In this document: piece by piece, positions 42,076 through 49,720 of the stretch
Layout of the letters: each line of letters opens with the position of its first letter
How positions within the stretch are numbered: position 1 is the stretch's first letter
Assembly: GCF_002798405.1 (NCBI RefSeq)
Contig: NZ_PGGV01000003.1
Location: forward strand, 124,001-188,000
Reading direction: 5' to 3'
DNA length: 64,000 nt
Source: Glycomyces xiaoerkulensis
GTDB taxonomy: Bacteria > Actinomycetota > Actinomycetes > Mycobacteriales > Micromonosporaceae
Translations under genes and position numbers: made by a program
The notes under the pieces: generated by a model
The model's input: the letters and a program-made list of their open reading frames with translations, nothing else
The model's database searches: none
Told to the model about the DNA's origin: nothing

Positions 42076-43295
42076 TGCGACGCTACCTGGGCTCGGCCCT
42101 GTTCCTGGTCATCGCCATCATCGGCGCCGGAGCGATCGCGATCGCCTTCGACTTCCCGGCCGGCGACGTCGCCGCCCTCATCGGCATCGCCGCCGTCGCC
42201 TCCGTCGTCGCCAGCCTCATCGGCGGCGTCGTCCTGCGGCTCCTGCGCACCCGCCCCGCCCGAGTCCAGACCCTCACCGCCGCCCTGTCCTCGGTCCTGG
42301 TCGCCGCCACCGGCGTCGTCACCGCCGCGCTGGCCATGTTCATCTCGCTCCACGACCTGGTCGTCCTGTTCATCGTCCTCACCGTCGCCACCGGCGTCGC
42401 CCTCGGCGCGGCCTGGCAGCTCGGCGACGACATCGGCGCCGGCGCCCGGCAGGTCGGCGACTACGCCCGCACCATCGTCGGCGACGACGGACACGTCAGC
42501 GCCGAGGCCGCCCCCGACGTCACCGGACCCGGCGAACTGTCCGCCCTCGGCGCCGAACTGGCCGACGCCTCCCGCCGCCTCGAGGAGTCCCAGCGCCGCG
42601 AACGCGCCCTCGAAGCCTCCCGCCGCGAACTGATCGCCTGGGTCTCCCACGACCTGCGCGCCCCCCTGGCCACCATCCGCGCCATGACCGAGGCCCTCGA
42701 CGACGACGTGGTCGACGACGACGCCACCGTCAAGCGCTACCACTCCCAGATCCGCACCGACGCCGAACGGCTCACCGCCCTGGTCGACGACCTGTTCGAG
42801 CTCTCCCGCATCAACTCCGGCACCCTGCGACTCGGCAGCGAGAAGATCGACCTGGGCGACGCGCTCGCCGACTCCCTCGCCGGCGCCGGCGCCACCGCCG
42901 AAGTCAAAGGTGTCGGCCTGGTCGAAGACGTCGCCGCCGCCCCACCGGTCGAGGTATCGGCCCGGGAATTCTGCCGCGCGGTGGACAACCTCATCGACAA
43001 CGCCATCCGCCACACCCCGCCCGGCGGCACCGTCCACGTCCGAGCCGCCGCCGAGGACGGCACCGCCGTCGTCGGCGTCGGCGACCAGTGCGGGGGCATC
43101 CCCGCGGCCGACCTGCCGCGCGTGTTCGACATCGCCTTCCGCGGCGACGAAGCCCGCCAGCGCGACGACCGCGGCGGCGGGCTCGGCCTGGCCATCACCC
43201 GCGGCCTCATCGAAGCCCACGACGGCGACGTCACCGTCGCCAACGTCGAAGGCGGCTGCCGCTTCACCGTCCGCCTCCCGGGAGGCCGGCGGTGA
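42075..43295 (+). CDS. Sensor histidine kinase
   Basis: 406 residues. Four membrane helices occupy about residues 5-120 with little outside loop, followed by a HAMP-like linker, HisKA with the phospho-accepting His in LIAWVSHDLRAPLATIR, and HATPase with DNLIDNAIRHTP, GDQCGGIPAADLPRVFD (an unusual Cys-Gly in place of the usual G-x-G) and RGGGLGLAITRGLIEAH. It is the partner of the overlapping response regulator. The GTG-starting membrane glycosyltransferase-like gene overlaps its stop (GTGA). Confidence 0.93.
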   Translation: MRRYLGSALFLVIAIIGAGAIAIAFDFPAGDVAALIGIAAVASVVASLIGGVVLRLLRTRPARVQTLTAALSSVLVAATGVVTAALAMFISLHDLVVLFIVLTVATGVALGAAWQLGDDIGAGARQVGDYARTIVGDDGHVSAEAAPDVTGPGELSALGAELADASRRLEESQRRERALEASRRELIAWVSHDLRAPLATIRAMTEALDDDVVDDDATVKRYHSQIRTDAERLTALVDDLFELSRINSGTLRLGSEKIDLGDALADSLAGAGATAEVKGVGLVEDVAAAPPVEVSAREFCRAVDNLIDNAIRHTPPGGTVHVRAAAEDGTAVVGVGDQCGGIPAADLPRVFDIAFRGDEARQRDDRGGGLGLAITRGLIEAHDGDVTVANVEGGCRFTVRLPGGRR

Positions 43296-44578
43296 CCGAC
43301 CGACGCACGGCGGCGGTCACCGCCGCCGCCCTGGCGGCCTGGACGGCCCTCATCGGCGCCGCCTGGCTCCTGGGCCGGTACAAGGAGGCGATCACCGAGC
43401 AGAGCCTCAAACTCCACGCGCTGCCGCTGTACGGCCACTGGGACTGGAGCCCCGGGCCCCGGCTGCTGGTGCCGATCGCGGTCGGCTCGCTCATCATCGC
43501 CGCCCTGCCCCACCTCGCCCGGGACCGGCGATGGCGCTGGGTCGCGGCCGCTACCGCACTCGCGGCCGTCGCCTTCAGCCTTGCTCTCACCTACGCCAAC
43601 CTCCACCCCGGAACCTGGGGCAGCATCAACCACGGCTACGGCGACCCGGCCCACTACGTCGACGACGCCGGCGGCTTCGCGCCGTTCCTGGACGGCTACA
43701 CCGACCGCCAGCTCGCCGGCGGCTTCCCGGTCCACATGCAGTCGCATCCGCCCGGCCTGGTCCTGTTCTTCTGGGCCGCCGGAAGAATCGGCCTCGTCGG
43801 CGAGGTGTTCGAGAACACCGTCGCGATGGTCGCGGTCGCCGCCGCCGCGGTCGCCGCGCTGGCGATCGGCCGGGACGTCGCCGGCGAGCGCCTTGCCCGC
43901 CGCGCCGCCCCCTTCCTGGTGATCGCGCCCGCGGCGTTCTGGCACACCAACGCCGACGTCATATTCGGCGGCGTCACCCTCGCCGCGGTCGCCTGCCTGA
44001 TCCTGGCGACGGGCCGCACCGGCGCGGCCGCGGCCGGGCTGACCGCCGCCGGCGGCCTGCTGGCGGGGACGGCGATGATGCTGTCGTTCTCGTCGGTCCT
44101 GCTGGCGGTCCCGCTGCTGGCGGTCGCTCTCATCCGCCGCCGGTGGGGCGTCCTGCTCGGCGGCGGTGCCCTGGCGGCGGCGGTGGTGCTGGCCCCGCTG
44201 CTGTGGGGCTACTGGTGGTTCGAGGGTCTGGCCACCACCCGGGTGCGCTACTACGAAGGGGTGGCGTCGGTCCGCGGCTACTGGTACTTCCTGCTGGCGA
44301 ACCCGGCCGTGTTCGCGTTCGCGCTCGGCCCGGCCATCGCCGCGGCGCTGGCGCGGCTGCGCGACCGGTCCATGTGGGTCGTGGTCGGGTCCACGCTCGC
44401 GGCCGTCGCGATCGCCGCGGTGTCGGGCATGTCCTCGGGGGAGACCGAGCGGATCTGGCAGCCGTTCATGCCCCTGGTGCTGCTGGCCGGGTGCGCCCTG
44501 AACCGGCCCCGGCCCTGGTTGGTCCTGCAGATGGCCGCGGCGGTGGCACTGGCGGCCGCCCTGCGAGTGCCGTGGTGA
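43292..44578 (+). CDS. Multi-spanning membrane glycosyltransferase-like protein
   Basis: 428 residues with ten or more membrane helices. A long extracytoplasmic loop after helix 3 holds aromatic and acidic residues (INHGYGDPAHYVDDAGG), and VHMQSHPPGLVLFFW resembles the loop of GT-C polyprenyl-phosphate-dependent transferases. The first two helices bracket LLGRYKEAITEQS. A GT-C role (transfer of a lipid-linked sugar outside the membrane) is inferred from fold and operon. I do not recognise the exact family. The start is GTG 43292, overlapping the kinase stop. Confidence 0.75.
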   Translation: MTDRRTAAVTAAALAAWTALIGAAWLLGRYKEAITEQSLKLHALPLYGHWDWSPGPRLLVPIAVGSLIIAALPHLARDRRWRWVAAATALAAVAFSLALTYANLHPGTWGSINHGYGDPAHYVDDAGGFAPFLDGYTDRQLAGGFPVHMQSHPPGLVLFFWAAGRIGLVGEVFENTVAMVAVAAAAVAALAIGRDVAGERLARRAAPFLVIAPAAFWHTNADVIFGGVTLAAVACLILATGRTGAAAAGLTAAGGLLAGTAMMLSFSSVLLAVPLLAVALIRRRWGVLLGGGALAAAVVLAPLLWGYWWFEGLATTRVRYYEGVASVRGYWYFLLANPAVFAFALGPAIAAALARLRDRSMWVVVGSTLAAVAIAAVSGMSSGETERIWQPFMPLVLLAGCALNRPRPWLVLQMAAAVALAAALRVPW

Positions 44579-44601
44579 GAGAGAAGGGAACCGGAGTACA
44601 C

Positions 44602-45633
44602 ATGCGAGTCCTGGTCACCGGCGGAGCCGGATTCATCGGCAGTCACGTGGTGGAAAGTTTGGCCGCACGCGGCGACGAGGTGGTCGTGCTCGACTCCCTC
44701 GCCGTGCAGGACCGGGCGCCGGACTACCTCCCGCCCGGGGTCGACCTGCGCGTGGCCGACCTGTCCGACGAGGCGGCGCTGCGCGAGGCGGTCGACGGCG
44801 TCGACGCCGTGTGCCACCAGGCCGCCCGCGTGGGGCTCGGCGTCGACTTCGACGACGTCGGCGGCTACGTCCGCGACAACGACGCCGGGACCGCGAACCT
44901 GCTGCGGGCGCTGTGGCACCGCTCGTTCGCCGGCCGCCTGGTGGTGGCCTCCTCGATGGTCGTATACGGCGAGGGCCGCTACCGCTGCGCCGACCACGGC
45001 GACGTCCGCGCCGAGCCGCGTACCGAGACCGACCTGGACGCCGGGCGGTTCGACCCGCGGTGCGGCCGGTGCGGCGCCGCGCTCACCTGGGCCCCGGTCG
45101 GCGAGGGCGCGCCGCTGGACCCGCGGAACGTCTACGCGGCCACCAAGGTCCACACCGAGCACCTGTCGTTCCTGTACGGGCGCGAATCGGGCGCGAGAGT
45201 CTGCGCCCTGCGCTACCACAACGTCTACGGGCCCCGGATGCCCCGCGACACGCCGTACGCGGGCGTGGCCAGCATCTTCCGCAGCGCCTGCGAGTCGGGC
45301 CGGTCCCCGCGCGTGTTCGAGGACGGCCGCCAGACCCGCGACTTCGTCCACGTCCGCGACGTCGCCCGCGCCGGAGTGCTCGCCCTCGACTCGGACTGGG
45401 AGGGCGCCTGCAACGTCGCCAGCGGCGAGCCGCACACCGTCGGCGAGATGGCCGCGGCCCTCGCCGACGGGTATCCGGACGCGCCGCGCCCGGTCGTCAC
45501 CGGCGAGTACCGGCTCGGCGACGTCCGCCACGTCGTGGCCTCCCCGGAGCTGGCCGAGAAGGCCCTGGGCTTCCGCGCCGAGACCGGCTTCGCCGAAGGC
45601 ATGGCCGCCTTCGCCCGCGATCCGCTGCGATAG
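44602..45633 (+). CDS. NAD-dependent epimerase/dehydratase with a zinc-knuckle-like insert
   Basis: 343 residues, extended short-chain dehydrogenase fold: VLVTGGAGFIGSHVVESL, VCHQAARVG, VVASSMVVYGEG, catalytic YAATK and YHNVYGPRMP. Between the active-site strand and the YxxxK there is an insert containing CADHG and DPRCGRCGAALTW, which may bind zinc and is not part of ordinary GalE. ATG 44602 has CCGGAG upstream. It presumably makes or modifies the nucleotide sugar used by the glycosyltransferases encoded around it. Confidence 0.9.
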   Translation: MRVLVTGGAGFIGSHVVESLAARGDEVVVLDSLAVQDRAPDYLPPGVDLRVADLSDEAALREAVDGVDAVCHQAARVGLGVDFDDVGGYVRDNDAGTANLLRALWHRSFAGRLVVASSMVVYGEGRYRCADHGDVRAEPRTETDLDAGRFDPRCGRCGAALTWAPVGEGAPLDPRNVYAATKVHTEHLSFLYGRESGARVCALRYHNVYGPRMPRDTPYAGVASIFRSACESGRSPRVFEDGRQTRDFVHVRDVARAGVLALDSDWEGACNVASGEPHTVGEMAAALADGYPDAPRPVVTGEYRLGDVRHVVASPELAEKALGFRAETGFAEGMAAFARDPLR

Positions 45634-45675
45634 CTCCGCGGTGTTTCGGGTTTTGTAAGGTTCAACCCCGGCCCG

Positions 45676-45700
45676 TTCATGGTGTACTCGACACCATGAA
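45676..45700. promoter_or_regulatory. Perfect 10+5+10 palindrome overlapping the start of the DoxX-like gene
   Basis: TTCATGGTGT (45676-45685) and ACACCATGAA (45691-45700) are perfect inverted arms around ACTCG, and the second arm contains the ATG at 45696. No ribosome site is visible inside it. It is most likely a repressor operator over the start of a short-leader or leaderless transcript. No regulator gene is adjacent. Confidence 0.6.
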
Positions 45701-46229
45701 GGCAGAGCAGCTTTCGCCGGCCGCCGCGGCCCCGAACGGGCCGAACGCGCGCCTGATCGCACTCGCACGCGTCGGCGTAGCGCTCATGTGGATCGACAAC
45801 GCCTCCTGGAAGGTCCCCCCGGACTTCGGCCGGGGCGATCCGCCCCGCACGCTCTACCGCTGGACCCTCAACGGCATCGAGTACGAGGTGTTCGCCCCCT
45901 GGGCGCGGTTCCTCGAAACGGTCGTGGTCCCGAACTTCGCCGTCTTCGGCTGGCTGGTGCTCGCCCTCGAGGCCTCGCTCGGCGCGTTCCTCCTCATCGG
46001 CCTGTTCACCCGCCTGTTCGCGCTGCTGGGGATCGTGCAGAGCCTCGCCATCGCGTTGTCGGCGCTGGGCGCACCGCACGAGTGGTACTGGGCCTACCTG
46101 CTGATGATGCTCGTCCACCTGCTGCTCTTCACCACCGCCGCGGGGCGGTTCGGCGGCATGGACGGCCTGTTGCGCCCGCTCTGGAAACGCCGAAGTCTCG
46201 CGCACCGGCTGATGAGGGCGGCCTCATGA
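45696..46229 (+). CDS. DoxX-like membrane protein
   Basis: 177 residues with four membrane helices: ARLIALARVGVALMWID, FGWLVLALEASLGAFLLIG, ALLGIVQSLAIALSAL, WAYLLMMLVHLLLFTT. A soluble loop after helix 1 (PPDFGRGDPPRTLYRW) is characteristic of a DoxX/TQO subgroup linked to sulfur or quinone chemistry. It opens a five-gene operon with an ATGA overlap to the next gene, behind a perfect palindrome. The specific reaction is unknown. Confidence 0.82.
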   Translation: MKAEQLSPAAAAPNGPNARLIALARVGVALMWIDNASWKVPPDFGRGDPPRTLYRWTLNGIEYEVFAPWARFLETVVVPNFAVFGWLVLALEASLGAFLLIGLFTRLFALLGIVQSLAIALSALGAPHEWYWAYLLMMLVHLLLFTTAAGRFGGMDGLLRPLWKRRSLAHRLMRAAS

Positions 46230-46591
46230 GCGGCGCGCACCGATTCGACCGCGCGGCGATCACCCTCGGCCTCGCCTCGATCGCCGCCGTCGTGTTCGCC
46301 CTCGACCTCGGCGAGTTCCGCTTCATGACCGTCGGAGGCGCCTCGATCGCCGTAGCACTCGGACTCGGTGGCCTCGCCGTGGTCGCCGGGGCCGCCTCCT
46401 GGCGGCCCCTGACCGTCCTCATCGGAATCGGTTTCGCCGCCGCCGCGGCCCTCCAACTCATCGCCGCCGCCGTCGGCGGCGACTGGATGGGAGGGAACCT
46501 CAGCACCATGTCGTTCTGGATCGGCCTCGCCGCCGGTCTCGTCCTCGCCGGCGCCGCGCCCAGGAACCAGACCTCCGACGAAAGGGAATGA
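46226..46591 (+). CDS. Small hypothetical membrane protein
   Basis: 121 residues with four hydrophobic helices (ITLGLASIAAVVFAL, GASIAVALGLGGLAVVAGAA, PLTVLIGIGFAAAAALQLI, SFWIGLAAGLVLAGA). It overlaps the DoxX-like gene (ATGA) and is followed immediately by the acyl-CoA-dehydrogenase-like gene, so it belongs to the operon. I do not recognise a family. It may form a complex with the DoxX-like protein (inference). Confidence 0.75.
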   Translation: MSGAHRFDRAAITLGLASIAAVVFALDLGEFRFMTVGGASIAVALGLGGLAVVAGAASWRPLTVLIGIGFAAAAALQLIAAAVGGDWMGGNLSTMSFWIGLAAGLVLAGAAPRNQTSDERE

Positions 46592-47725
46592 ATGGACACC
46601 GCAACCGCACTGGAACCGGTCCTCGAGGCCGCCCGCGAACACGCCGCCGACGTCGACGCCACCGGCCGCTTCCCGACCGAGGCGGTCGCCGCCCTGCGCG
46701 AGAGCGGCCTGCTCGGCCTGACCCTTCCGCCCGGCGTAGGCGGCCTCGGCGGCGGACCGTCCGAGTTCGCCCACGCCGCCGAACGGATCTCCGCCGCCTG
46801 CGGCTCGACCGGGATGATCTACCTGATGCACGTGGCCGCCGCCATGACCGCCGCCTCCGCCCCGCCCCCGGGGCAGCCGAAGCTCCTGGAAGCGCTGGCC
46901 GCCGGCGAAGCCCTCGGCACCCTGGCGTTCTCCGAGACCGGCTCCCGCTCCCACTTCTGGGCGCCGACCTCCAAGGCGTCGGCCGACGGCGAGGCGGTCG
47001 GGCTCGACGCCGCCAAGAGCTTCGTCACCTCCGCTGGCCACGCCGACCTCTACGTCGTCTCCACCCAGACCCCGCCCGGCCACGCCGACGAGCCCGGCGT
47101 CGACCTCTACGCCGTACCCGCCGACGCCGGCACCATCGAGGTCTCCGGCCCCTGGTCGGGCATGGGCCTGCGCGGCAACGCCTCCGCGCCGATGCACTTC
47201 ACCGTCGGGACCGACCCCGACCAGCGCATCGGCGCCGCCGCCACCGGATTCGGCACCATGCTCGAGACGGTCCTGCCCTGGTTCAACCTCGGCAACGCGG
47301 CCGTCTCCATCGGACTGTCCCAGGACGCGCTGGACGCCGCCGTCACCCACGCCTCGGGCTCCAAACTCGAGCACCTGGGCGACTCCCTCGCCGAGCTGCC
47401 CACCATCCGCGCCCAGATCGCCAGGGCGTCGATCGACCTGTGGGCCGCCCGCGAATACCTGAACGCCGCCGCGGCGAGCCTCGCAGCGCCCGACGACACC
47501 ACCACGCTGCGCGTGCTCGCGGTCAAGGCACTCGCCAACGACACCGCGCTGCGGGTCACCGACACCGCCATGCGGGTATGCGGCGGGGCCGCCTTCGCCA
47601 AGCACCTCGGCATCGAGCGCCGCTTCCGCGACGCCCGCGCCGGGCACGTCATGGCCCCCACCGCCGACGTCCTCTACGACCTCTACGGCAAGGCCGCCTG
47701 CGGCCTGCCCCTGTTCGAAAGCTGA
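46592..47725 (+). CDS. Acyl-CoA-dehydrogenase-fold flavoprotein
   Basis: 377 residues, with all three domains of the family: an N-terminal helical domain, a middle β-domain with LGTLAFSETGSRSHFWAP for the flavin and AKSFVTSAGHADLYVV, and a C-terminal helical domain with RVCGGAAFAKHLGIERRFRDAR. The catalytic Glu position of classical dehydrogenases is not evident, so it may be a related flavin monooxygenase or desulfurisation-type enzyme. AAAGGGA precedes ATG 46592, right at the previous stop. Its position beside a sulfur-carrier-like/radical SAM gene is unusual. Confidence 0.85.
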   Translation: MDTATALEPVLEAAREHAADVDATGRFPTEAVAALRESGLLGLTLPPGVGGLGGGPSEFAHAAERISAACGSTGMIYLMHVAAAMTAASAPPPGQPKLLEALAAGEALGTLAFSETGSRSHFWAPTSKASADGEAVGLDAAKSFVTSAGHADLYVVSTQTPPGHADEPGVDLYAVPADAGTIEVSGPWSGMGLRGNASAPMHFTVGTDPDQRIGAAATGFGTMLETVLPWFNLGNAAVSIGLSQDALDAAVTHASGSKLEHLGDSLAELPTIRAQIARASIDLWAAREYLNAAAASLAAPDDTTTLRVLAVKALANDTALRVTDTAMRVCGGAAFAKHLGIERRFRDARAGHVMAPTADVLYDLYGKAACGLPLFES

Positions 47726-47733
47726 GGTAGCAC

Positions 47734-48549
47734 ATGTCCAAACCCTTGCTGATCGGCGCCGTCGCCTACACGCCCAACGTGGTCCCCATCTGGGAGGGCT
47801 TCCGGGACTACTTCGCCGACGGCCCGGTCGAAACCGACTTCGTCCTGTTCTCCAACTACGGACGCCAGGTCGACGCCCTCCTCGACGGCGTGGTCGACAT
47901 CGCCTGGAACACCAACCTGGCCTGGGTGCGGACCGTTCTCCAGACCGACGGCAAGTGCCGGGCGCTGGCCATGCGCGACAACGACCTGGCGTTCCAGACC
48001 GTGTTCGCCGCCCGCGCCGGCAGCGGCTTCGCCGACCTGTCCGACCTGCGCGGACGGCGGGTCGCGCTCGGCTCCCGCGACTCGGCCCAGGCCGCGATCC
48101 TGCCGGTGCAGTACCTGCGCGAGGCCGGCCTGGGCGACGACGAGGTCGAGCTGGTCAGGCTCGACTCCGACCTGGGCAAGCACGGCGACACCGGCCGCAG
48201 CGAGCTGGACGCCATCCGGGTCCTGCTCGACGAGGACGCCGATGCGGTCGCGCTCGGCGCCAACACGTGGAAGGCGCTCGCCGCCGACGAGCTGATGAGC
48301 GACGCGCTGGAGGCGTTCTGGACCTCGCCGGAATACTGCCACTGCAACTTCACCGCCCTGGAGACGCTGGACCCCGACGTCTACGAGCCGTGGGTCGAGC
48401 ACCTGCTGGCGATGTCCTGGGACGATCCGGAACTGCGGCCGCTGATGGAACTCGAGGGTCTGGAGCGCAAATGGGTGCGCCCGGACCTGGACGGCTACGC
48501 CTCCCTGTTCAAGGCGGTCGAAGACCAGAGGATTCCGGCCCGATGGTGA
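47734..48549 (+). CDS. PhnD-like phosphonate/phosphite-binding-fold protein without signal peptide
   Basis: 271 residues. The type II periplasmic-binding fold of the PhnD group: IGAVAYTPNVVPIWEGFRDYF, DGVVDIAWNTNLAWVR, LRGRRVALGSRDSAQAAILP and DADAVALGANTWKAL. There is no signal peptide or lipobox, and no ABC permease or ATPase gene nearby, so it is probably a cytoplasmic binding protein or enzyme rather than a transporter part. It overlaps the radical SAM gene by seven bases. A bound small oxyanion is plausible (inference). Confidence 0.83.
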   Translation: MSKPLLIGAVAYTPNVVPIWEGFRDYFADGPVETDFVLFSNYGRQVDALLDGVVDIAWNTNLAWVRTVLQTDGKCRALAMRDNDLAFQTVFAARAGSGFADLSDLRGRRVALGSRDSAQAAILPVQYLREAGLGDDEVELVRLDSDLGKHGDTGRSELDAIRVLLDEDADAVALGANTWKALAADELMSDALEAFWTSPEYCHCNFTALETLDPDVYEPWVEHLLAMSWDDPELRPLMELEGLERKWVRPDLDGYASLFKAVEDQRIPARW

Positions 48550-49550
48550 GCGGCGGAATCCTACTCGACCTGGTCGAGCGCGTGGGCGGTGCGGTCGTCG
48601 GCTCGATCGTGGAGGTCCCGGTCGCCGGCGCCGACCCGGCCGTCATCGAGCGCTGGTGCGAGCGGTCCGGCCACCGCCTGCTCTCGGTCGAGGGCGGCAC
48701 GGCGCGCATCCTGCGCGGACCGGTCCCCGACGACGAGGCGATCCTGTCCTCGGTCCCGGCCGATCGCAGGCCGGGGGCGAGACTGTGGATCTACACCAAC
48801 TTCGACTGCAACCTGGCCTGCGACTACTGCTGCGCGAAGTCATCGCCGCAGACCGAACGCCGCGCCATCGGGCCGGAGTTGATCGAGCGGCTGGTCGAGG
48901 AGGGCGTCTCGAGCGGCGTGAGCGAGGTCTTCCTGACCGGCGGCGAGCCGTTCCTGCTGCCGGACCTGGACCAGATCGTGTCCGCCTGCGTCAAGCGGGC
49001 CCCGACCACGCTGCTGACCAACGGAATGCTGTTCCGCGGCAGGCGCCTGGAGCTGCTCCGCTCCATGCCCCGGGAGGGGCTGGCCCTCCAGATCAGCCTC
49101 GACTCGGCCACGCCCGACCTGCACGACCGCCACCGGGGCCGCGGAACCTGGCAGCGCGCCCTCGACGGCATCCGCACCGCCGTCGCCGAGGGGTTCCGGG
49201 TGCGGGTGGCCGCCACGGTCGCCGCCGACGAGAGCGGCGCGGCCGAATCGGCGGCGTTCCACCGCCTGCTCGACGAGGTCCGCATCGACCGCGACGACCA
49301 GGTCATCCGGCCGATCGCGCAGCGCGGGTTCGCCGAGGACGGCGTGGCGCTCACGGTCGAATCGCTGATCCCGGAGGTCACCGTGACCGCCGACGGGGTG
49401 TTCTGGCATCCGGTGGCCGCCGACCACGAGGACCAGTTGGTGACCCGGGACCTGTTCCCGCTCGGCGACGCCATCGAGGAGGTGCAGCGCCGCTTCGCCG
49501 ACTACCGCCGCGAGACCGACGCCGCGGCCCAGCGCTTCACCTGCGCCTGA
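48543..49550 (+). CDS. Radical SAM protein with TusA-like N-terminal segment
   Basis: 335 residues. Residues 1-60 resemble the second half of TusA sulfur carriers (VVGSIVEVPVAGADPAVIE, then WCERSGHRLLSVEGG, cf. the DIP-x-WC-x-x-x-GH-x-L pattern), but the CPxP cysteine strand is absent. Residues 80-300 form a radical SAM barrel: cluster cysteines 89, 93 and 96 in DCNLACDYCCAKS, VFLTGGEPFLLPDL, TTLLTNGM and LQISLDSATPDLHDRH. The protein ends in FTCA with a lone Cys. It should generate a 5'-deoxyadenosyl radical to modify a substrate of this operon. No precursor peptide gene was found close by. Confidence 0.88.
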   Translation: MVSGGILLDLVERVGGAVVGSIVEVPVAGADPAVIERWCERSGHRLLSVEGGTARILRGPVPDDEAILSSVPADRRPGARLWIYTNFDCNLACDYCCAKSSPQTERRAIGPELIERLVEEGVSSGVSEVFLTGGEPFLLPDLDQIVSACVKRAPTTLLTNGMLFRGRRLELLRSMPREGLALQISLDSATPDLHDRHRGRGTWQRALDGIRTAVAEGFRVRVAATVAADESGAAESAAFHRLLDEVRIDRDDQVIRPIAQRGFAEDGVALTVESLIPEVTVTADGVFWHPVAADHEDQLVTRDLFPLGDAIEEVQRRFADYRRETDAAAQRFTCA

Positions 49551-49600
49551 GTGCGGGCCCGGCCCGGCGGCACTCGGCGGCCGGTCCGGGCCCGCACTCA
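49548..49600 (+). terminator. Strong hairpin behind the radical SAM operon
   Basis: TGAGTGCGGGCCCGG and CCGGGCCCGCACTCA pair perfectly over 15 bp (49548-49562 with 49586-49600), loop 23 bases. The stem begins with the stop codon itself. Confidence 0.65.
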
Positions 49601-49678
49601 CATCGAATCGTCGAGTCGAACGTCCCGGCTCCGCCCCCTTGCGCGGCCGCGGCATCCCCGATAGGTTCATTGAAATAT

Positions 49679-49701
49679 CGGAAAGTCTTCCGAAACTTTC
49701 G
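49679..49701. promoter_or_regulatory. Xylanase-operator-like repeats upstream of GH30
   Basis: CGGAA-AGTC-TTCCG (49679-49692) and CGAAA-C-TTTCG (49691-49701) are adjacent palindromes 20-40 bases before the GH30 start. A nearly identical string, CTTCCGGAAACTTTCGG, lies upstream of the GH10 gene at 62056-62072. This suggests a shared repressor of xylan genes. Confidence 0.55.
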
Positions 49702-49720
49702 AAAAAGATCCGGAGGCGAG

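Noticed and set aside
45676-45700. The palindrome read as the terminator of the epimerase gene
   Set aside because: It covers the start codon of the next gene, is far less GC-rich than other terminators in the window and lacks a T run.
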